This document shows, piece by piece, positions 1 through 13,200 of a stretch of 64,000 nt of DNA; position 1 is the stretch's first letter; every line of letters starts with the position of its first letter. The position numbers were made by a program, and so were the translations under genes. This stretch comes from Dolomedes plantarius (Eukaryota; Arthropoda; Arachnida; Araneae; Dolomedidae), in NCBI GenBank assembly GCA_907164885.2, contig OU015490.1, forward strand, positions 206,054,481-206,118,480, given 5' to 3'. The notes beneath the pieces are model-generated. The model had not been told where the DNA came from, made no database searches, and saw only the letters and a list, made by a program, of their open reading frames with translations.

Positions 1-563
1 TTGAAAATAAATATAAAATTTAAGAGTTAATATTATCAAACTTAATATACTTTAGTTAATGGCCCTTAGGAATTCGCAAATCAAATCTTCAATTTCTATA
101 TTAAATTTTTAATCAGAGTGCAGAAACTTTTGGAAAATTGTACTTCTGATTAAAATACATATATTGAATTTTGGAACGTATATTCAAATATTTTAAAAAC
201 TGGTATACAAAGGAAAGAGGCTTTTGATCGCAAGACAAACTGAGAGTTTATTCTATTACTCTTATCATTTACTGCGCAAAATTAATCCCCATTTTCAAAA
301 ACTTAACTCCTTGTAAATTTAACACCACATAAACTCGATTGATAATCATAAGTACACAGTTACATATTTTAACATGATTCGTGAATGATGCAAATTTCAT
401 TGGAATTCTAGTAACCACTTTACTGTGCATTTCGTACTGTTTTGTTTACGATTTTCCCTTTCTTGGACCAACTTGCACGTATATAGGCTCCCAATTCACC
501 TTACTCTTAAAGCCAACGGCGCTAAGTATTTTTGACTACTATATTGTGGGAGCACCATTTATG
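1..563. other. AT-rich DNA without a gene
   Basis: I see no coding region, RNA gene or repeat here. A 61-codon reading frame starting at 381 has no recognisable motif and is best regarded as chance. Confidence 0.5.
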
Positions 564-680
564 TGAGCCAGTATTGCTCCCTATAAGAGGACAACACGGT
601 ATGACCAAGCTTTATTCGGGATTTGAACATAAGCCCACTGCTTGGAACTCACGGTGCTAACCACTATGCATTTTGGCGGC
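564..680 (-). repeat. tRNA-derived SINE remnant
   Basis: Read on the minus strand, the segment holds an A-box-like stretch (GCATAGTGGTTAGCAC, 656-671). About 35 bases further on lies a B-box-like stretch (GTTCAAATCC, 619-628). This is the spacing of an internal RNA polymerase III promoter. The sequence between and after the boxes does not fold into a full tRNA as far as I can see, so I call a decayed SINE head rather than a tRNA gene. No poly-A tail or target duplication was found. Confidence 0.5.
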
Positions 681-957
681 TATTAGAAATTACAAAACAA
701 CAATTTATTTTCATATAATTGCATTTTTTATAATTCATGTATGGCAAAAATTATAGTTTTAAACATTATAATAGTGTAAATTGTTTTGTAATGTGTTGTC
801 TATTTTAGGTCAAGATCTTCAACTTGGGCATTGTTTGCAAATAATTTGCAATTAACATTTTTAAATGTAAGAAGTGCTTAGAAAAGTTCAAACAGGTAAT
901 AAAAGTTCATAATCCTTTCAATCCCAATAATCGAAACTAAGACTTAACATTTAACTT

Positions 958-1359
<402 letters not shown>

Positions 1360-2559
1360 CAGCTGAAGGTAAACAAACGTATGTTTGTTAGTGAGAAGAC
1401 ACGGGAACGGGCTAATCTCGCGAACTGAGCATAGTAGAATATCGCGATTGACACCGATTGACGCGGACGGACGAGACGCATACACTGATACCATCTTCAA
1501 ATTTCAAAACTTTAAACTTTTTAAATTATTAAATTAAAACTGCCAAACTCAAAAGAAGTGGACAGTAGAGACAGCTGTCATTCCGGGTGGGCCAGCTCAT
1601 TTTCGTTTCGCAAATTTCCACTATTTTCATGCATGCAAAATTAAACTTTTCCACCCATCAATAGACAATATTTTTATTTCCATTTGTTCTACAACTCTTC
1701 ATCTTTAAGGATATGCACCAATTTTAGAAAGTTAAAAATGTTTTTCACTGCAAACGAAGATTTTCCCCAAAGCAGTTTTCCAAATTTCACGGAATCGACA
1801 ATTTTGATGGACAAATATTTCGGTTTTCTGCCCCTATTAATGTCAATTTTACGATTTATCGGCATTTTCTAGATGTTTAGCTTATAAAATATACCAAATA
1901 CATTTAATAAAAAAAATGTTATCATTCTAAAAAAGCGTAATTACAAAACTCACTTTTAAAATTTCACGCGCTGATCGACATTGTATCTTAATGTAACTTG
2001 AATGTCGAGTTCGTAATTTTTCGACTTATTATTTTACTTACTAATAATTCCAGCAAGTTCGTGAAATTTGATTCTAATTAATAAGGAAGTGATGAGGATT
2101 CTTCCGCCACCAATTTTGAATTCATCAGAACTGTCTTTCTATTTTTTAAGCGCTTTTTCCCCCACGAGTTTTAATATTTACATTCTGCCATGTTGCCAAA
2201 AGTAAAAATAATTAGTTGAGAACGAGTGATTTAATAATTGAAATTCAGAAATAATTTTAAAGTACCAGAAATAATTTTTGTCTTAGGAAATGAGAAGTTA
2301 AAACCTTTAGAATTTTTTCTAGTTGAATAAACTTCTTTTTTGTTTAAAAAGCAAAATTTGAAAACGGAAATTTGAAAGAATTATTTCAAAAGCCAGAAAC
2401 CAAAATTTCAAAAAGAGGATTTTTTAATTTTATTTATTTTTTTGAAAATTCTAATATATTTTAAAAAGTGATTAAACAGTTTGTAATCTTTAAGAAATGA
2501 AACCATTTCATTTTAAATCGAAACAGCAACACATCGGGTTGTCACTCAGCTAGTATATA
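1360..2559. other. gene-free AT-rich DNA
   Basis: Apart from a less AT-rich patch at 1370-1490, I see no structure here. No coding region is supported. Confidence 0.5.
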
Positions 2560-2561
2560 TA

Positions 2562-3832
2562 CTGCGTGGGGGAAAAGTCCCGGGAATAGCAATGAAAAAC
2601 CTTCTTTTTGTCAAAAATCGATTTTATCCTTCAACATAGTTTCCTTCAAGAGCGATATACTTATTTCAACCGTCCTCTAACATTTGAATACCTGTCATGT
2701 AGTACGATTTGTCAAGGGCTTCAAAATGCACACCAGTTTCGCATTTGACATCCTTATTTGATGAAAATCTCTTCCCCTGAAGCCATCTCTTCAAGTTAGG
2801 AAACAAATAATAGTCGCTGGGGGTCAGATCTGGATAATACGGGAGAGGGTGGATCAATTCGTATTTTAATTTATACAATTTTACCATCGCTTTCGGTGAT
2901 GTGTGAGCCGGTGAATTGTCTTGGTGAAACAGCTCTTATTTTCGCATGTGCGGCCTTTGTTTTTCTTGATATCCTCCTTCAAGCGGTCCAATAATGATGC
3001 TTAATTCTCTCCTGTGATTGTTTTACTTTTTCAAGATAGTCGATGAATATTGTGCCACGTGCATCCCCAAAAATACTGGCCAAGACCTTTCCAGCCGATT
3101 GTTTCGTCTTTGGTCGCTATGGTCGGCTTTTGCGAGCTTCCAACCACCCTGCAGACTGTCTTTTAGATTCAAGTGTGCAGTAATGGATCCATGTTTCATT
3201 AATTGTTACAAATCGGCGGAAAAACCCGTTTGGATTACGCTTTTATAGTCAAAGCGCGCTCTGAATTATCGGCACGCTGCTGTTTTTGGTCAATTATTAG
3301 AAAACGCGGCACCCATCTCGCACAAAGCTTTTTCACATTTAAATGCTCATGAAAAATATTTCTCACTCATTCTGTTGATATCTTTGATATGTCAGCTATC
3401 TCCCTTACTTTCATTTTGCGGTCTTCCAATACAATACGGAGGACTTTTTTGATGTTCTCTGGAGTTCCCTCAATTGGATATCTAGAACATGCGGCATCAT
3501 CGATGTCCGTAAGACCAACTTTAAACTCCCTAAACCATAGACAAATTGTTGTTTTCGACTGAGCAGTTGTGCTGTAATGTATTTCGAGCCATTCTTGGGT
3601 TTAGTCGGTATTTTTTTTTATCAAAAAGCAATGTTTAATTCAGACGCGAAATTCTTTTTGATCCTTTGGTTACACAAAATCAAAAGTAGCGTTACTTACG
3701 CAACCGCAACTCGTAAATAAATGGCCGATATGTCATAAAACCTTGATAACAGTTTTTTGAAGGTTAGTACTAATAGAATATTCTATGGAAATTTCATTGC
3801 GGATGTCATTTAGTGGCGAGTCCCGGGACTTA

Positions 3833-3835
<3 letters not shown>
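2562..3835 (-). mobile_element. mariner element, full length but dead
   Basis: The 1274-bp unit is flanked by TA on both sides (2560-2561 and 3836-3837), the standard mariner target duplication. Its ends are imperfect inverted repeats sharing AAGTCCCGGGA near each terminus and GCAATGAAA further in. Both the length and the coding content are typical of complete mariners. The right end runs straight into a (TA)n tract. The transposase inside is on the minus strand and broken, so this copy is non-autonomous. Confidence 0.85.
2600..3680 (-). pseudogene. mariner transposase pseudogene
   Basis: On the minus strand, several frames together give the mariner transposase in order. An N-terminal helix-turn-helix region (QEWLEIHYSTTAQSK, ~3545-3600) is followed by a first catalytic block reading NETWIH where the family has DETWIH (~3190), so the first Asp is Asn. 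Then come ASIFGDARGTIFIDYLEKVK (~3020-3080), the second catalytic block HQDNSPAH (~2900-2925) and YYPDLTPSDY (~2800). The spacing between the second and third Asp fits the family D34D pattern. Frameshifts and stops separate the blocks, including a stop just before the N-terminal IKHC stretch. It would have catalysed cut-and-paste transposition at TA sites, and the catalytic change plus frameshifts make it inactive. Confidence 0.85.

Positions 3836-3837
<2 letters not shown>

Positions 3838-3916
<79 letters not shown>
3838..3916. repeat. (TA)n microsatellite
   Basis: About 79 bases of uninterrupted TA directly abut the right end of the mariner. The tract may be the target or a later expansion of the TA duplication. 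Confidence 0.95.
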
Positions 3917-3918
<2 letters not shown>

Positions 3919-5524
3919 TTTACATAAAAAGTCTTTGCATAAAAGGCATATATAAAGATATTAACTGTGCTTAATTTTAAATTTAAGTTTTATAATAATA
4001 ATAAAAACCTTTTAAATATCCTCACTAGGAAATGAAAATTTATTGCATTGAATTGAAATGATTAAATCTGTCTCTCATTCACAAGAGTTCGAAATGTTAC
4101 TTTTTTCCTGAGCACCATAATTATTTGATGTCTTGTCCATGAAAACATAGAAAAAACTTAATCATTTAATATAGACATTCTTTCCGTTCCCTTAGTGTTC
4201 GCAGCCAAAAAAAGAGTACATTTTTGTGTAAAAAGATTTAGTTGCTAAAAGATATTATCATTCCATTTCCTCTATGGTTTATATTCTTGATGTAAACAAC
4301 GTTCCTATATTTAACTTTTGGATTAACGTGGTAACACATAAAAGTTTTTTCAGAGAAAAAAAAAAGTCTCCTAATAGGCATTCAGATCTTCGATGCAAGG
4401 GTGCTGCAGTTTCCTTTTCCTGTTGCTAACGAGTAAGAAATGAATAGATTTCTTTTGCAGTCTTGTATTTGAATATAAATTTTTTATATATCTTTATGCC
4501 CTATGTATATTTGATACATTTATTTCAACCAATAAAGCTATTGCTCATATTATTTTAACAGATTTTTAACTTTAGATTTTTATCCTATTTGCCTTTCATT
4601 TTTAAGTACTAGAACAGGAATACTATGTATTTTTCATTTAAGTACAATATTAAACTAGACATTTAAATCCATAATATATATTATGGGAAAATGAGAGAAT
4701 CGATAAAATATTGTTATTAACGATCAAAGATTGAAGAAATTTTTAGATGAGAAATATGAAAACATTGTGATTCTAAAGAGAGAAAGTAGTTTTTAAAAGA
4801 ACTATTCAACTATGGAAAATAAGATTTCCATTTCATCTTTATTGTTCTGTCTCTACGTTACTTTTAAGTAGGAGAATAAATTTAGCAAATAGGAATATAC
4901 AAAAATTTACATATTTCCCACTAGAAAAGATATTTGACATATCGTCGCTTCTAAGGCAATAATCACGAATATACAAATTCCTAATTTTGAGAAAACGAGG
5001 TTTGAAGTTTCTTTTCGCTTTCAATAATCATGTTCCATACTTACCTAATCAAACCAACCAACGGCCATCTTTGCTTACCAATGATGTTGTTTCATGACAT
5101 AATGAGTGAAATAGAATAATTGTGTATGGAACATTCGTGATTTGGTATTGTAAAATTTGAAAAAGAAATCACATTTGCGGTTTTCTGAGTGACCCAAATG
5201 ACCTATTGTGGTTTATTTTTCGCATTCGTGGTTTTCTCTTAGGAAAGTTATCAAGAAACTAAATTTAACCATGCACATAAGGGAAATTTGCCTTTTTTTC
5301 ACATTTGTGGTTTTGAATTAGGACCGACGATATCGGTTTATAAAGATCGGTTTAGTAGTGTATATATCAACCCTCAGTATTCGATACCATTATTTACACT
5401 ACGGAAACCTACAGAAGTCAATGGCTCAAGCGCAGCCATACCCAAACTTTTTTTTTTCCCGTCGGGCGACGTGCATATGTTTTTTACGTTACGCGTGCCG
5501 CAATATAGTACGCTATACCTCATA
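3917..5524. other. gene-free AT-rich DNA with a degenerate short repeat
   Basis: No gene is seen. At 5137, 5170, 5223 and 5299 a loosely repeated CA(C)ATTYGYGGTTTT motif recurs at irregular spacing. This suggests an old minisatellite, but the copies are too diverged to be sure. Confidence 0.4.
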
Positions 5525-5950
5525 TTAAGTTGTTGTTGTTGCCAATCCCATTGGTTTATGAAAACATACACTAAGTCCAAAGGACCTAGGTCCATGGGCT
5601 AAGGGTATTAAGCAGAGACGAGGTATCGCTAGGGCTAAAGTCAGACATCGGTGAAGAAGAACATCGGTCCCGTAATTTTGAACCGAGTTAAGTGACGAGA
5701 CAGAAACACTTGACCCCGCACCTCCAGAGGTATTTTGGAAACTTGGAGTGCATTGCAACTACGACAGATTTTTTCCGTGCACCAGCCGTCAACATGACGT
5801 CAACATGAAAGGTGGTGGTCGGCTTCTTCAGGGCCACGCCCTCAGGAGCCTTTCTTGCTATCGATTGGGGCAAGGAATAATGCTAATGGCCATAAGGTGG
5901 GGACAGAAAAGTGATTGGAGCTCCCTACGATCCACGGGCTTATACAAAAC
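5525..5950 (-). repeat. candidate SINE with (CAA)n tail
   Basis: A ~420-bp, relatively GC-rich island ends, read on the minus strand, in GGCAACAACAACAAC (5530-5545). Near this 3' end it has ATGGACCTAGGTCC, similar to ATGGACCTGGTC in the better-defined SINE at 22113-22471, which also ends in a CAA-type tail. I could not find clear A and B boxes or a target duplication. It may be a diverged member of the same SINE family. Open frames in it have no recognisable domain. Confidence 0.4.
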
Positions 5951-6229
5951 TAAATGAACAGAGACTTTTCTATCATTTGGCTAGGAGGAAGTTTAAGGAT
6001 AGGAACTAAGAAGAAAGTTTAAGATTCATGCATTATTTGATTTACCGTAGCCAGGCTACGTATTATTTTTTTAAATTTTAAAATGTCTTTTACCGTGCAA
6101 GCACGTATTCATTAGACGTCATTAGTGTGAACGTCGTAGTTTTTGTCAGCGACGGGCACGGAAATAGCGACGTTCAGATCACTTCATCGCTGCCCTTGCA
6201 AACCGGGCCATGGCGCCCCCGTAGTAATA

Positions 6230-6796
6230 CAGGGTGGCCGGGCTAAAGGTATTCAAAAGTCATGACTAATTTTTACGGAACTACCCATTAGAATTTTTAA
6301 AAAAATATTTAAATAGAAAGAATATCTCACCAAGTTTTAATATCAAACATAGATTTCTATAATAGTGTCATAGATTTCGATGTGTGCAAATTTTGTAGCA
6401 CGACTAACGTCTAAATGGGTATCCAGTTCTCTCCAAGTGTTTTGTAGCATATCAGGAGTTATTAGACTTTTATGCTTGGGGATACATTGAATCCGTTGTG
6501 TATACACAATAAATTGAAACTGTGGATGAGTCGAAGAAGCGTATCATTCAAGCAATTCGCGTAATAACTCCTGATATACTACGAAACACTTGTAGAGAAC
6601 TGGATTACCATTTAGACGTTTATTGTGCTACAAGAGGTGCAGCATCGAAATCTATGATAGTATGATCGAAGCCTATGATTGATATTAAAACTTGATGAGA
6701 TGTTCTATGTATTTAAATATATTTTTTAAAAATTCTAATGGTTACTTCCATAAAAATAAGCCATGTTCTTTGGATACCTGTAGCCCGGACACCCTG
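6230..6796. mobile_element. fold-back element copy 1, built from two inverted transposase 3' ends
   Basis: A 567-bp unit runs from CAGGGTGGCCGGGC to GCCCGGACACCCTG between TA dinucleotides (6228-6229, 6797-6798). The two halves are inverted copies of each other around ~6500. Each half encodes, reading outward, the same C-terminal part of a Tc1/mariner-superfamily transposase. The right half on the plus strand reads ITPDILRNTCRELDYHLDV. The left half on the minus strand reads ITPDMLQNTWRELDTHLDV. It is a non-autonomous element made by head-to-head joining of the transposase 3' end with its terminal repeat. A second copy lies at 23583-24143. Confidence 0.85.
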
Positions 6797-7094
6797 TATA
6801 ATAATGTCAAATATAAAACTCAAAACCTAAATTTATTCAAACGCATATTTGAAAATGAGAGGGATTTTTTTAATGATCAAATTAACTTTTTACTGTTTTA
6901 GACAAATCAGTTTATACTTGCTACATACTACTCTCAATATATCACCAAGGTTTCTGTAGATGTTCATTAAACATTTTATTTTCGAAATGGATGTTTCAAA
7001 AATTTACTCTGATACAAACAATGTGGGAAGAAGCTGCTTTGTATTTTTCAGTTACTGATTTACAAATTTAAGTTTGCATCCTGATAATGATTGT

Positions 7095-7152
7095 GTCTCG
7101 GGCCGCACATAAAAGCTTGTAGGGCACATGTTGCTCGCGAGGCGCAATTTGG
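7095..7152. mobile_element. possible terminal fragment of a hAT transposon
   Basis: The short GC-rich run CGGGCCGCACATAAAAGCTT followed by GGGCACATG and GCGAGGCGCAATTTGG resembles the GGGCCGCA-rich subterminal sequence common in many hAT elements. No partner end is visible. The next element starts only a few bases away and may have been inserted into it. Confidence 0.3.
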
Positions 7153-7157
7153 ATATA

Positions 7158-8203
7158 CAGGGTGATCATAAAAAAATTTGCCGATATATGGACCTGTAGC
7201 GGCTGTTCCGTTAAACCGATCGAGATGAGATTTCCGATTTAGTTATTCAGAGGTATGTGCTCGGGTTTCTGTGAACGGAAACCAAATAGCTCTCACGGTT
7301 ACGGTTATTGGTACAGAAACTCGAAATTTACAAATGACAACACCCACTTTTCCCCGGCACAAAATGCTCAGCGTATGCGAAAACCCTAAAAAGCGTTGGA
7401 ACGGTACGTGTATCACAAAAAACGGACGCGTTATGCACATTCAAATAAATAGCTCTGCGAACGGCTAACAAAAACGATATATGGACCTCTAGCGGCCGTT
7501 CCGTTCAACCTATCGAGATGAGATTTCAGATATAGTTATTCAAAGGTATTATCTCGGGATTCTGGGAATGAAAATAACACGGCTCCACAGTTACGGTTAT
7601 TGGTACAGAAACTCGAAATTGTCAAATGGCAATGCCCACTTTTTCCCGTCGCAAAATGCTCAGCGTATGCGAAAACCCTAAAAAGCATTGGAATGGTACA
7701 TGTATCACAAAATACGCACGCGTTATGCACGCACAAAAAAAAAGCTCTGCGAATGGCCAATAAAACACGATGATGGCACCCATGTGGAAAATGTGTAATC
7801 CAAATAAAAGTTTTCTTTTGTCCTCTTGTCTTCTTGTGTGTTGTCATCAGTGTTTGCTGTCTTGTCTCTGTCATATGCGAATTTCCTCCGTGCGGCCGTT
7901 AGCAGTGCTGTTATTTGTGCGTGCATAACGCATCCGTTTTTTGTGATACACGTACCGTTCCAACGCTCTTTATGGTTTTCGTATGCGCTAAGCATTTTGC
8001 GGCGGAAAAAAGTGGGCTTTGCCATTTGAAAATTTCGAGTTTCTGTACCTATAACTGTAATTGTGAGCGCCACTTTGTTGCCGTTCAAATAATCCCTCGC
8101 TCATACCTCTGAATAACTATATCTGAAATCTCATCTCGATCGGTTGAACGGAACAGCCGCTAGAGGTCCGTATATCGGCAAAGTTTTTTTCATGACCACC
8201 CTG
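7158..8203. mobile_element. fold-back element with an internally duplicated arm
   Basis: The 1046-bp unit begins CAGGGTGATCATAAAAAAA and ends TTTTTTTCATGACCACCCTG, flanked by TA (7156-7157, 8204-8205). The left arm holds two direct copies of a ~300-bp module (about 7180-7470 and 7475-7750). Each carries CGATATATGGACCT, GATCGAGATGAGATTT-like sequence and GAAACTCGAAATT. The right arm (about 7870-8190) is one inverted copy of that module. A central ~110-bp spacer carries no visible gene. Short frames in the arms have no recognisable domain. The CAGGGTG termini resemble those of the element at 6230-6796, so a Tc1/mariner-type enzyme may move it, which is inference. Confidence 0.8.
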
Positions 8204-8205
8204 TA

Positions 8206-9376
8206 CTTCCTCCTGTGGAAAATGAGGATAAGAAACCTGTAAAATTCCATACGAAGACCGAATAGATATCAAAAAGAATTAACGCTTTCTACTCACTAAA
8301 CTTTAGATTATGCATCAAAGAACTTCAGAGCTGAATGCACAGTTATTTTGACTGCTCCATACTAAAAGTCACCAGTGTGGAGAGGCAAAGAAGGAAAATA
8401 CCGACTCAATAGTTATAAAGTCGTTTAAAACGCAACAACATTTATTGACAGTAACAACTACACCAACAAGTAAAATAAAAATATCAGTATGCAACTCACA
8501 TTGGGAAAACGTACCCGTGTTTAACAGCAGACAGTATTTGTACTAAGAGAAAAGCGAACGCCTGGTATAGAAAACTAAATTATGTCAAATAATAGATTTT
8601 ACAACTTCGCATAAAGAAATTGAAAACTATGATGGAATCGAAAATGCTGCCGCTATTCATTCGAGCAAACAATTCAGTTTCAGCATAAAATATCAAAGTA
8701 GTCCTACAATTCAAAATCAGTTTTAATTCAAATTAAATTTTTAGTTACTTTTACAGTAAATACCTTTGTTATATAGTCCATTTAAGACCTGGGTTTGCTC
8801 TAGATCTGAAATACATTATTCTCGGATCTAGGCTTAATACTTGTAGTTCTCAATTATCTTTTCACCTCAGGCCACCTATTTCATCACTGAGCCATCTTTT
8901 CAGCCGCCTTAGAGTCTAGACCCACGGGTTCCGAAGCGAAGAGATTATTATAGTCTGCAGCGATAATGGTTAATAGTTAAGTTATCTTTTATTAGCTCAA
9001 AATCCCATCCATTTTTATTCCCCGATTGTAATATCGGTAAATTTATCAACTTCATATACTTTTCCCTTTTTTCAGTTTCAATTCTTTTCTTTTATTTGGA
9101 GGGGAGGGGTGCTGATAGAAATTTAGTTGATTCAGCCAAAATGTTTTTCAGTACCTTTCACTCCTCTGTTTGTAATCGATGCTAATCTATCTTGACTAAT
9201 GACCAAGTTTTATAACCAAACGGGTTCAAGACTAACTTTATATAACCGAATTTTCGCTTTTGTGCGAAAAAAAAAAGAATATTTTGGTAGTGGAGGAATT
9301 CTATATTAGGTTCTCCTTCGAGTATTATGTACTTTTACTTGTAATTTCAAATGACCTTCATTACTTACTACTCGTG

Positions 9377-9407
<31 letters not shown>

Positions 9408-10217
9408 GGGTGTGGGTGTGGGTAGGGGTTCTGTGCAGATAAAATTCTCTTGCCGTCGTTTGATAAAAATTGTGCTAATCTGATTTTTTCAACATCTCAT
9501 TCACATATTTAGAAAAAATACAGACGTTTGGCTTCACTATATCATTTTCTATTGACAATGTTACTGAAAATATCTAGATAGGAAAAATGCGATTTTGTAA
9601 AATTGTACAGTAGTGGAATGTCAAATTCTATTGAAATAATACGAGCAATACATTTATTCACGGAAGTAAATATTTCAAATATACATGAGGACATCTTACA
9701 TAAAACTTTCCTTTATCTCTACTTGAATAACAATAAAAAAGCAAACTACGACACCCTTTGATAGAACAACTTAAGTTTAGTTTAGAAACTTTTTTCCCGT
9801 AACTAACTCTCTTATGTTTCCATTTTAATCCGAAAGTTAAATATAAGAACAAAGTACGTTCGAGAATATTAACCGCAGAGGAACTGGAATGAGACCGTCT
9901 TTTAACAACCAATCCTTTTTACATCCAAATGTACTTGTTTGTTTGCTACGATGACAAAATGAATGGAAATAAAGTAAAGATTAAATGTCTGTGCTTTTTC
10001 TACCTAGGTGATTAATGGCAAGGTAACAAAGATCTGAAGTGTTCACATAATGAATAATATTTTTGGTATATTTCTTTGAATGGGGGACTTATTTTAGTGT
10101 TTTAAATTCTAGCGTGAATTATTTTATATGTCAATGTACGAGATCCTATGGATATATTTTTTTCAATTTTATTTTAAATTAAATCTGTATATGTATGTAT
10201 AAATGTAACGCTTCTGC
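8206..10217. other. gene-free AT-rich DNA
   Basis: No gene is supported. A short (TA)n tract at 9380-9407 is followed by GGGTGTGGGTGTGGGTAGGGG, a G-rich run that could form unusual DNA structure. A run of small frames around 9658-9912 has no recognisable domain. Confidence 0.5.
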
Positions 10218-10288
10218 GTGATATCCTAAAATTATTCAATATCACTCTCTGGTGATATCCTATAATTATTCAATAAATCCCTATTGCG
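10218..10288. repeat. 34-bp tandem duplication
   Basis: GTGATATCCTAAAATTATTC (from 10218) recurs at 10252 with one change, so two copies of a 34-bp unit lie in tandem. Confidence 0.75.
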
Positions 10289-13200
10289 TTGCATTCCGTA
10301 GTTATCACCGAGAAAGTCAGTACACCACAGGAATACGTCACATCGTAATTGAAGCTAAGATATTCATGAAATCCAGATAAATAGCATTCCACTTTAAGCA
10401 AGTTCATCTCGATATTTCCCTCAAAACCTCCAACCTCTCCGTCGCGAGACAAACGTGTCCTGGCGCTTTCATTCTCAACATCGCTCTGCCCTACTACTAA
10501 AATCCTGTGGTATGTTTCATGCTCCCAAAGCCCGTAGCTATTAGTCAGCGATGACTCACAATCCTATGACCGGTGAATCAGAATCGCCTGGTCTCCGTAA
10601 CAAGCTGTTTTGAAAATACATCGTACGTTTTTTTCAATTTAAAGTATCCTGTCTGGTGACGTCATCTATTGACAATTTTTCGAAAAAACTATTCTTTGAA
10701 AACCCATAAATTTTATAATTTTGATAATAAATTAAATTAGTCAATTAAACTAGTTTAATCCCTCTTTATGGCCTTACACACACACACACACACACCCATA
10801 TATATATAAATATATTTACATAAAGGCCTTTTGTATAATGCACACATTTTATTAAAATGATGAGTAACTCCTGGATTTTTTTTCTTTTTTCAAGATTCTT
10901 ATACCTTTCTTAGTATTATACTTAAAGCCTATTTTACTTTGAAGTTTTCTTTTAAAAGGAAGAAGTAGATTATAAAAATATTAAACAATACAAGGAATGT
11001 AAAATAAATTCGACTAGATACTGACAAACACTGTATAACATTAAGGGAAACTTCTTGATTCTACTCTTATATGGTTCTAACTGTCAGTCCGTCTAGAGGT
11101 GAGTTAAATAAGTTCAAGTTTTATAATACAAGTTCAATAGGAAATTAATTTTCGCTGATTAAGAAAAAAGATATACACAGTAGCACGGCACTAGTGATAT
11201 GCAATCCAACACAGTGTAAATGGAGTCCCGTTTAACTGTAATTGTACCCTCCATTTTATGTAACGATAGTAGTGCACGCGAATTAACACCCGTCTAAGAT
11301 CGGAAATTTTTTTTTAATGATTATTTTATAAGTAACTGTAAAGTAAGCTGTATTTAGAAAATTTTGAAAGCAGTTTAATCTTTCTTCCCCAGACGAGTAA
11401 GGAAAGCTTACACACTACCATAAAGCAAGCAAAATTGCACGTATGTAATATTGGTAATTTACTTTACAAAGTTTGTGAAATGTGGAGCTGCCAAACGAGA
11501 AGTGAAAAAAGTGTGTAATTAATGGAGTATTACAAGCAAAAAAATCATAAAAAAGGTCATAATTCAGACAAAATAGTAGGAAAAAGGGGAAAATCAACAC
11601 AACTAGTCTTCTAAGCAGCATTAATCTATGGAACAGAACTATTACCAACGATTATATTAACCAGCAAATGCATTAACGCTGTATGGCTTAACGCTGAAAA
11701 CCTAGTTATTGAAAATGAAAAAATAGAAAAAACAACAACACATTTCTCCTCTTTAATCTTTTTGGTTACGTTTATATTGGTTTAGAAAGCATGTTAGGAC
11801 AAAATTAACATAAAAAATACTTAAGCTGATATATGAAGAAGCAGGGGTATGAAAAAATATTTCAGGTAGTTTCTTTTAAAGAAACTACCGCGGGTTATTT
11901 ACGTAGGATTACTTCTCGTTGCTTATCTCTTTTCTTTATGACACATTTTGGTACTTTTCTCTTTAACTGTTTACTGCTACTGGGTTTGGGCTCTGGCAAA
12001 ATTATAACTCGCGACGGACTCTGAATTTTTTCTTTCCGGAGGACCGTTATTGAGGAACGTAATCCTACGTTAAAAGTCCACTATTTTTTAGTTTTTGTTG
12101 AAATTGAAAATCATCTCTGTTATTTTTGTTTAAAGGCCTCAACATTAAATTTAGATACATCCAAAGAATATAGCTTTAACCATCGTTTACATTTTTATAC
12201 ATTAACCACATTTAAACATATTGTACATCAGCTTTATCCGTTATTTATAAATAAAGAAATGAAGAAATAATTATACATGTTTTACTTTACTCTATCCATT
12301 ACAAGCTTCTTAATAATTAAATGGAGGAATTAAAAATTTAAATATTTTGAAGGTTGTATAGTGAGATCCAGGGATAATGAAAGGCTAATGTAATGCACAT
12401 TACATTTCGTATAATCCACAGCCATTTTCAGTGTTTATGTAACTGGAAACTAAAATGAAGACACAAAATATGTCCTCTTTCTGTTTTTAGCGTTTTTCTC
12501 TTAATCTGGAAATATTTCTCTTCGTAAAAAGGATACTGAGCAGTAGCAACGATGTAGAAATTTGATGCATTAATTTTATAAATTATCGTTCCTTCTTTAA
12601 AAACCTTCATTTTTTACAAAGTAAACAACGAAAGTGCTTTATATTTTCTTCCTGCTATTGAAGGTCGAGCGGCTTTTATATATTGTTACGACATGATTTG
12701 GTCGGGTTCCAAGATTTCCCTTGGATACTATTGTGTTTGCTTCTTAAAATACATTTCAATGTCGTTATAATTCATGAGCACTTAAAAATCCAATTATTTT
12801 CGGTGAAATGTTTCAAAGCGCATTTACTTAGAGAAAAAAAATAATCATTGTTAAAACTACATTTAAGGTAAAATTGGGGTAATTTTAGTTTGAATTTAGA
12901 CAAAAAAAAAGAAGGAAAGCCTCGTGTATTAGTTTCAGCGTGCTGACTGAAATACAATAATTGAATTCCGAACTGAACGTCACATATGGATTTTCTGAGA
13001 GTAACGTTGAAGCAGGGGCAAAATAATCAAATTTGAGCTACGGTCTCTTCAATTCTTATAATGAAAGTTAATTAACGTGTCCTTTTTGAGAGTTCTGTGA
13101 AAAGTTATCCAATTACGCAAGCCCAGAAAAATTTTAGGCTTTCTTTTCTTTCTGCCGTTTTTACAGGTAATGTGATTGCTTTTTTAAAGGAAGTGGATTT

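Noticed and set aside
5288..5957. Overlapping frames on both strands as genes
   Set aside because: Several short frames overlap in both directions and none has a domain. The island is better explained as a SINE-like repeat.
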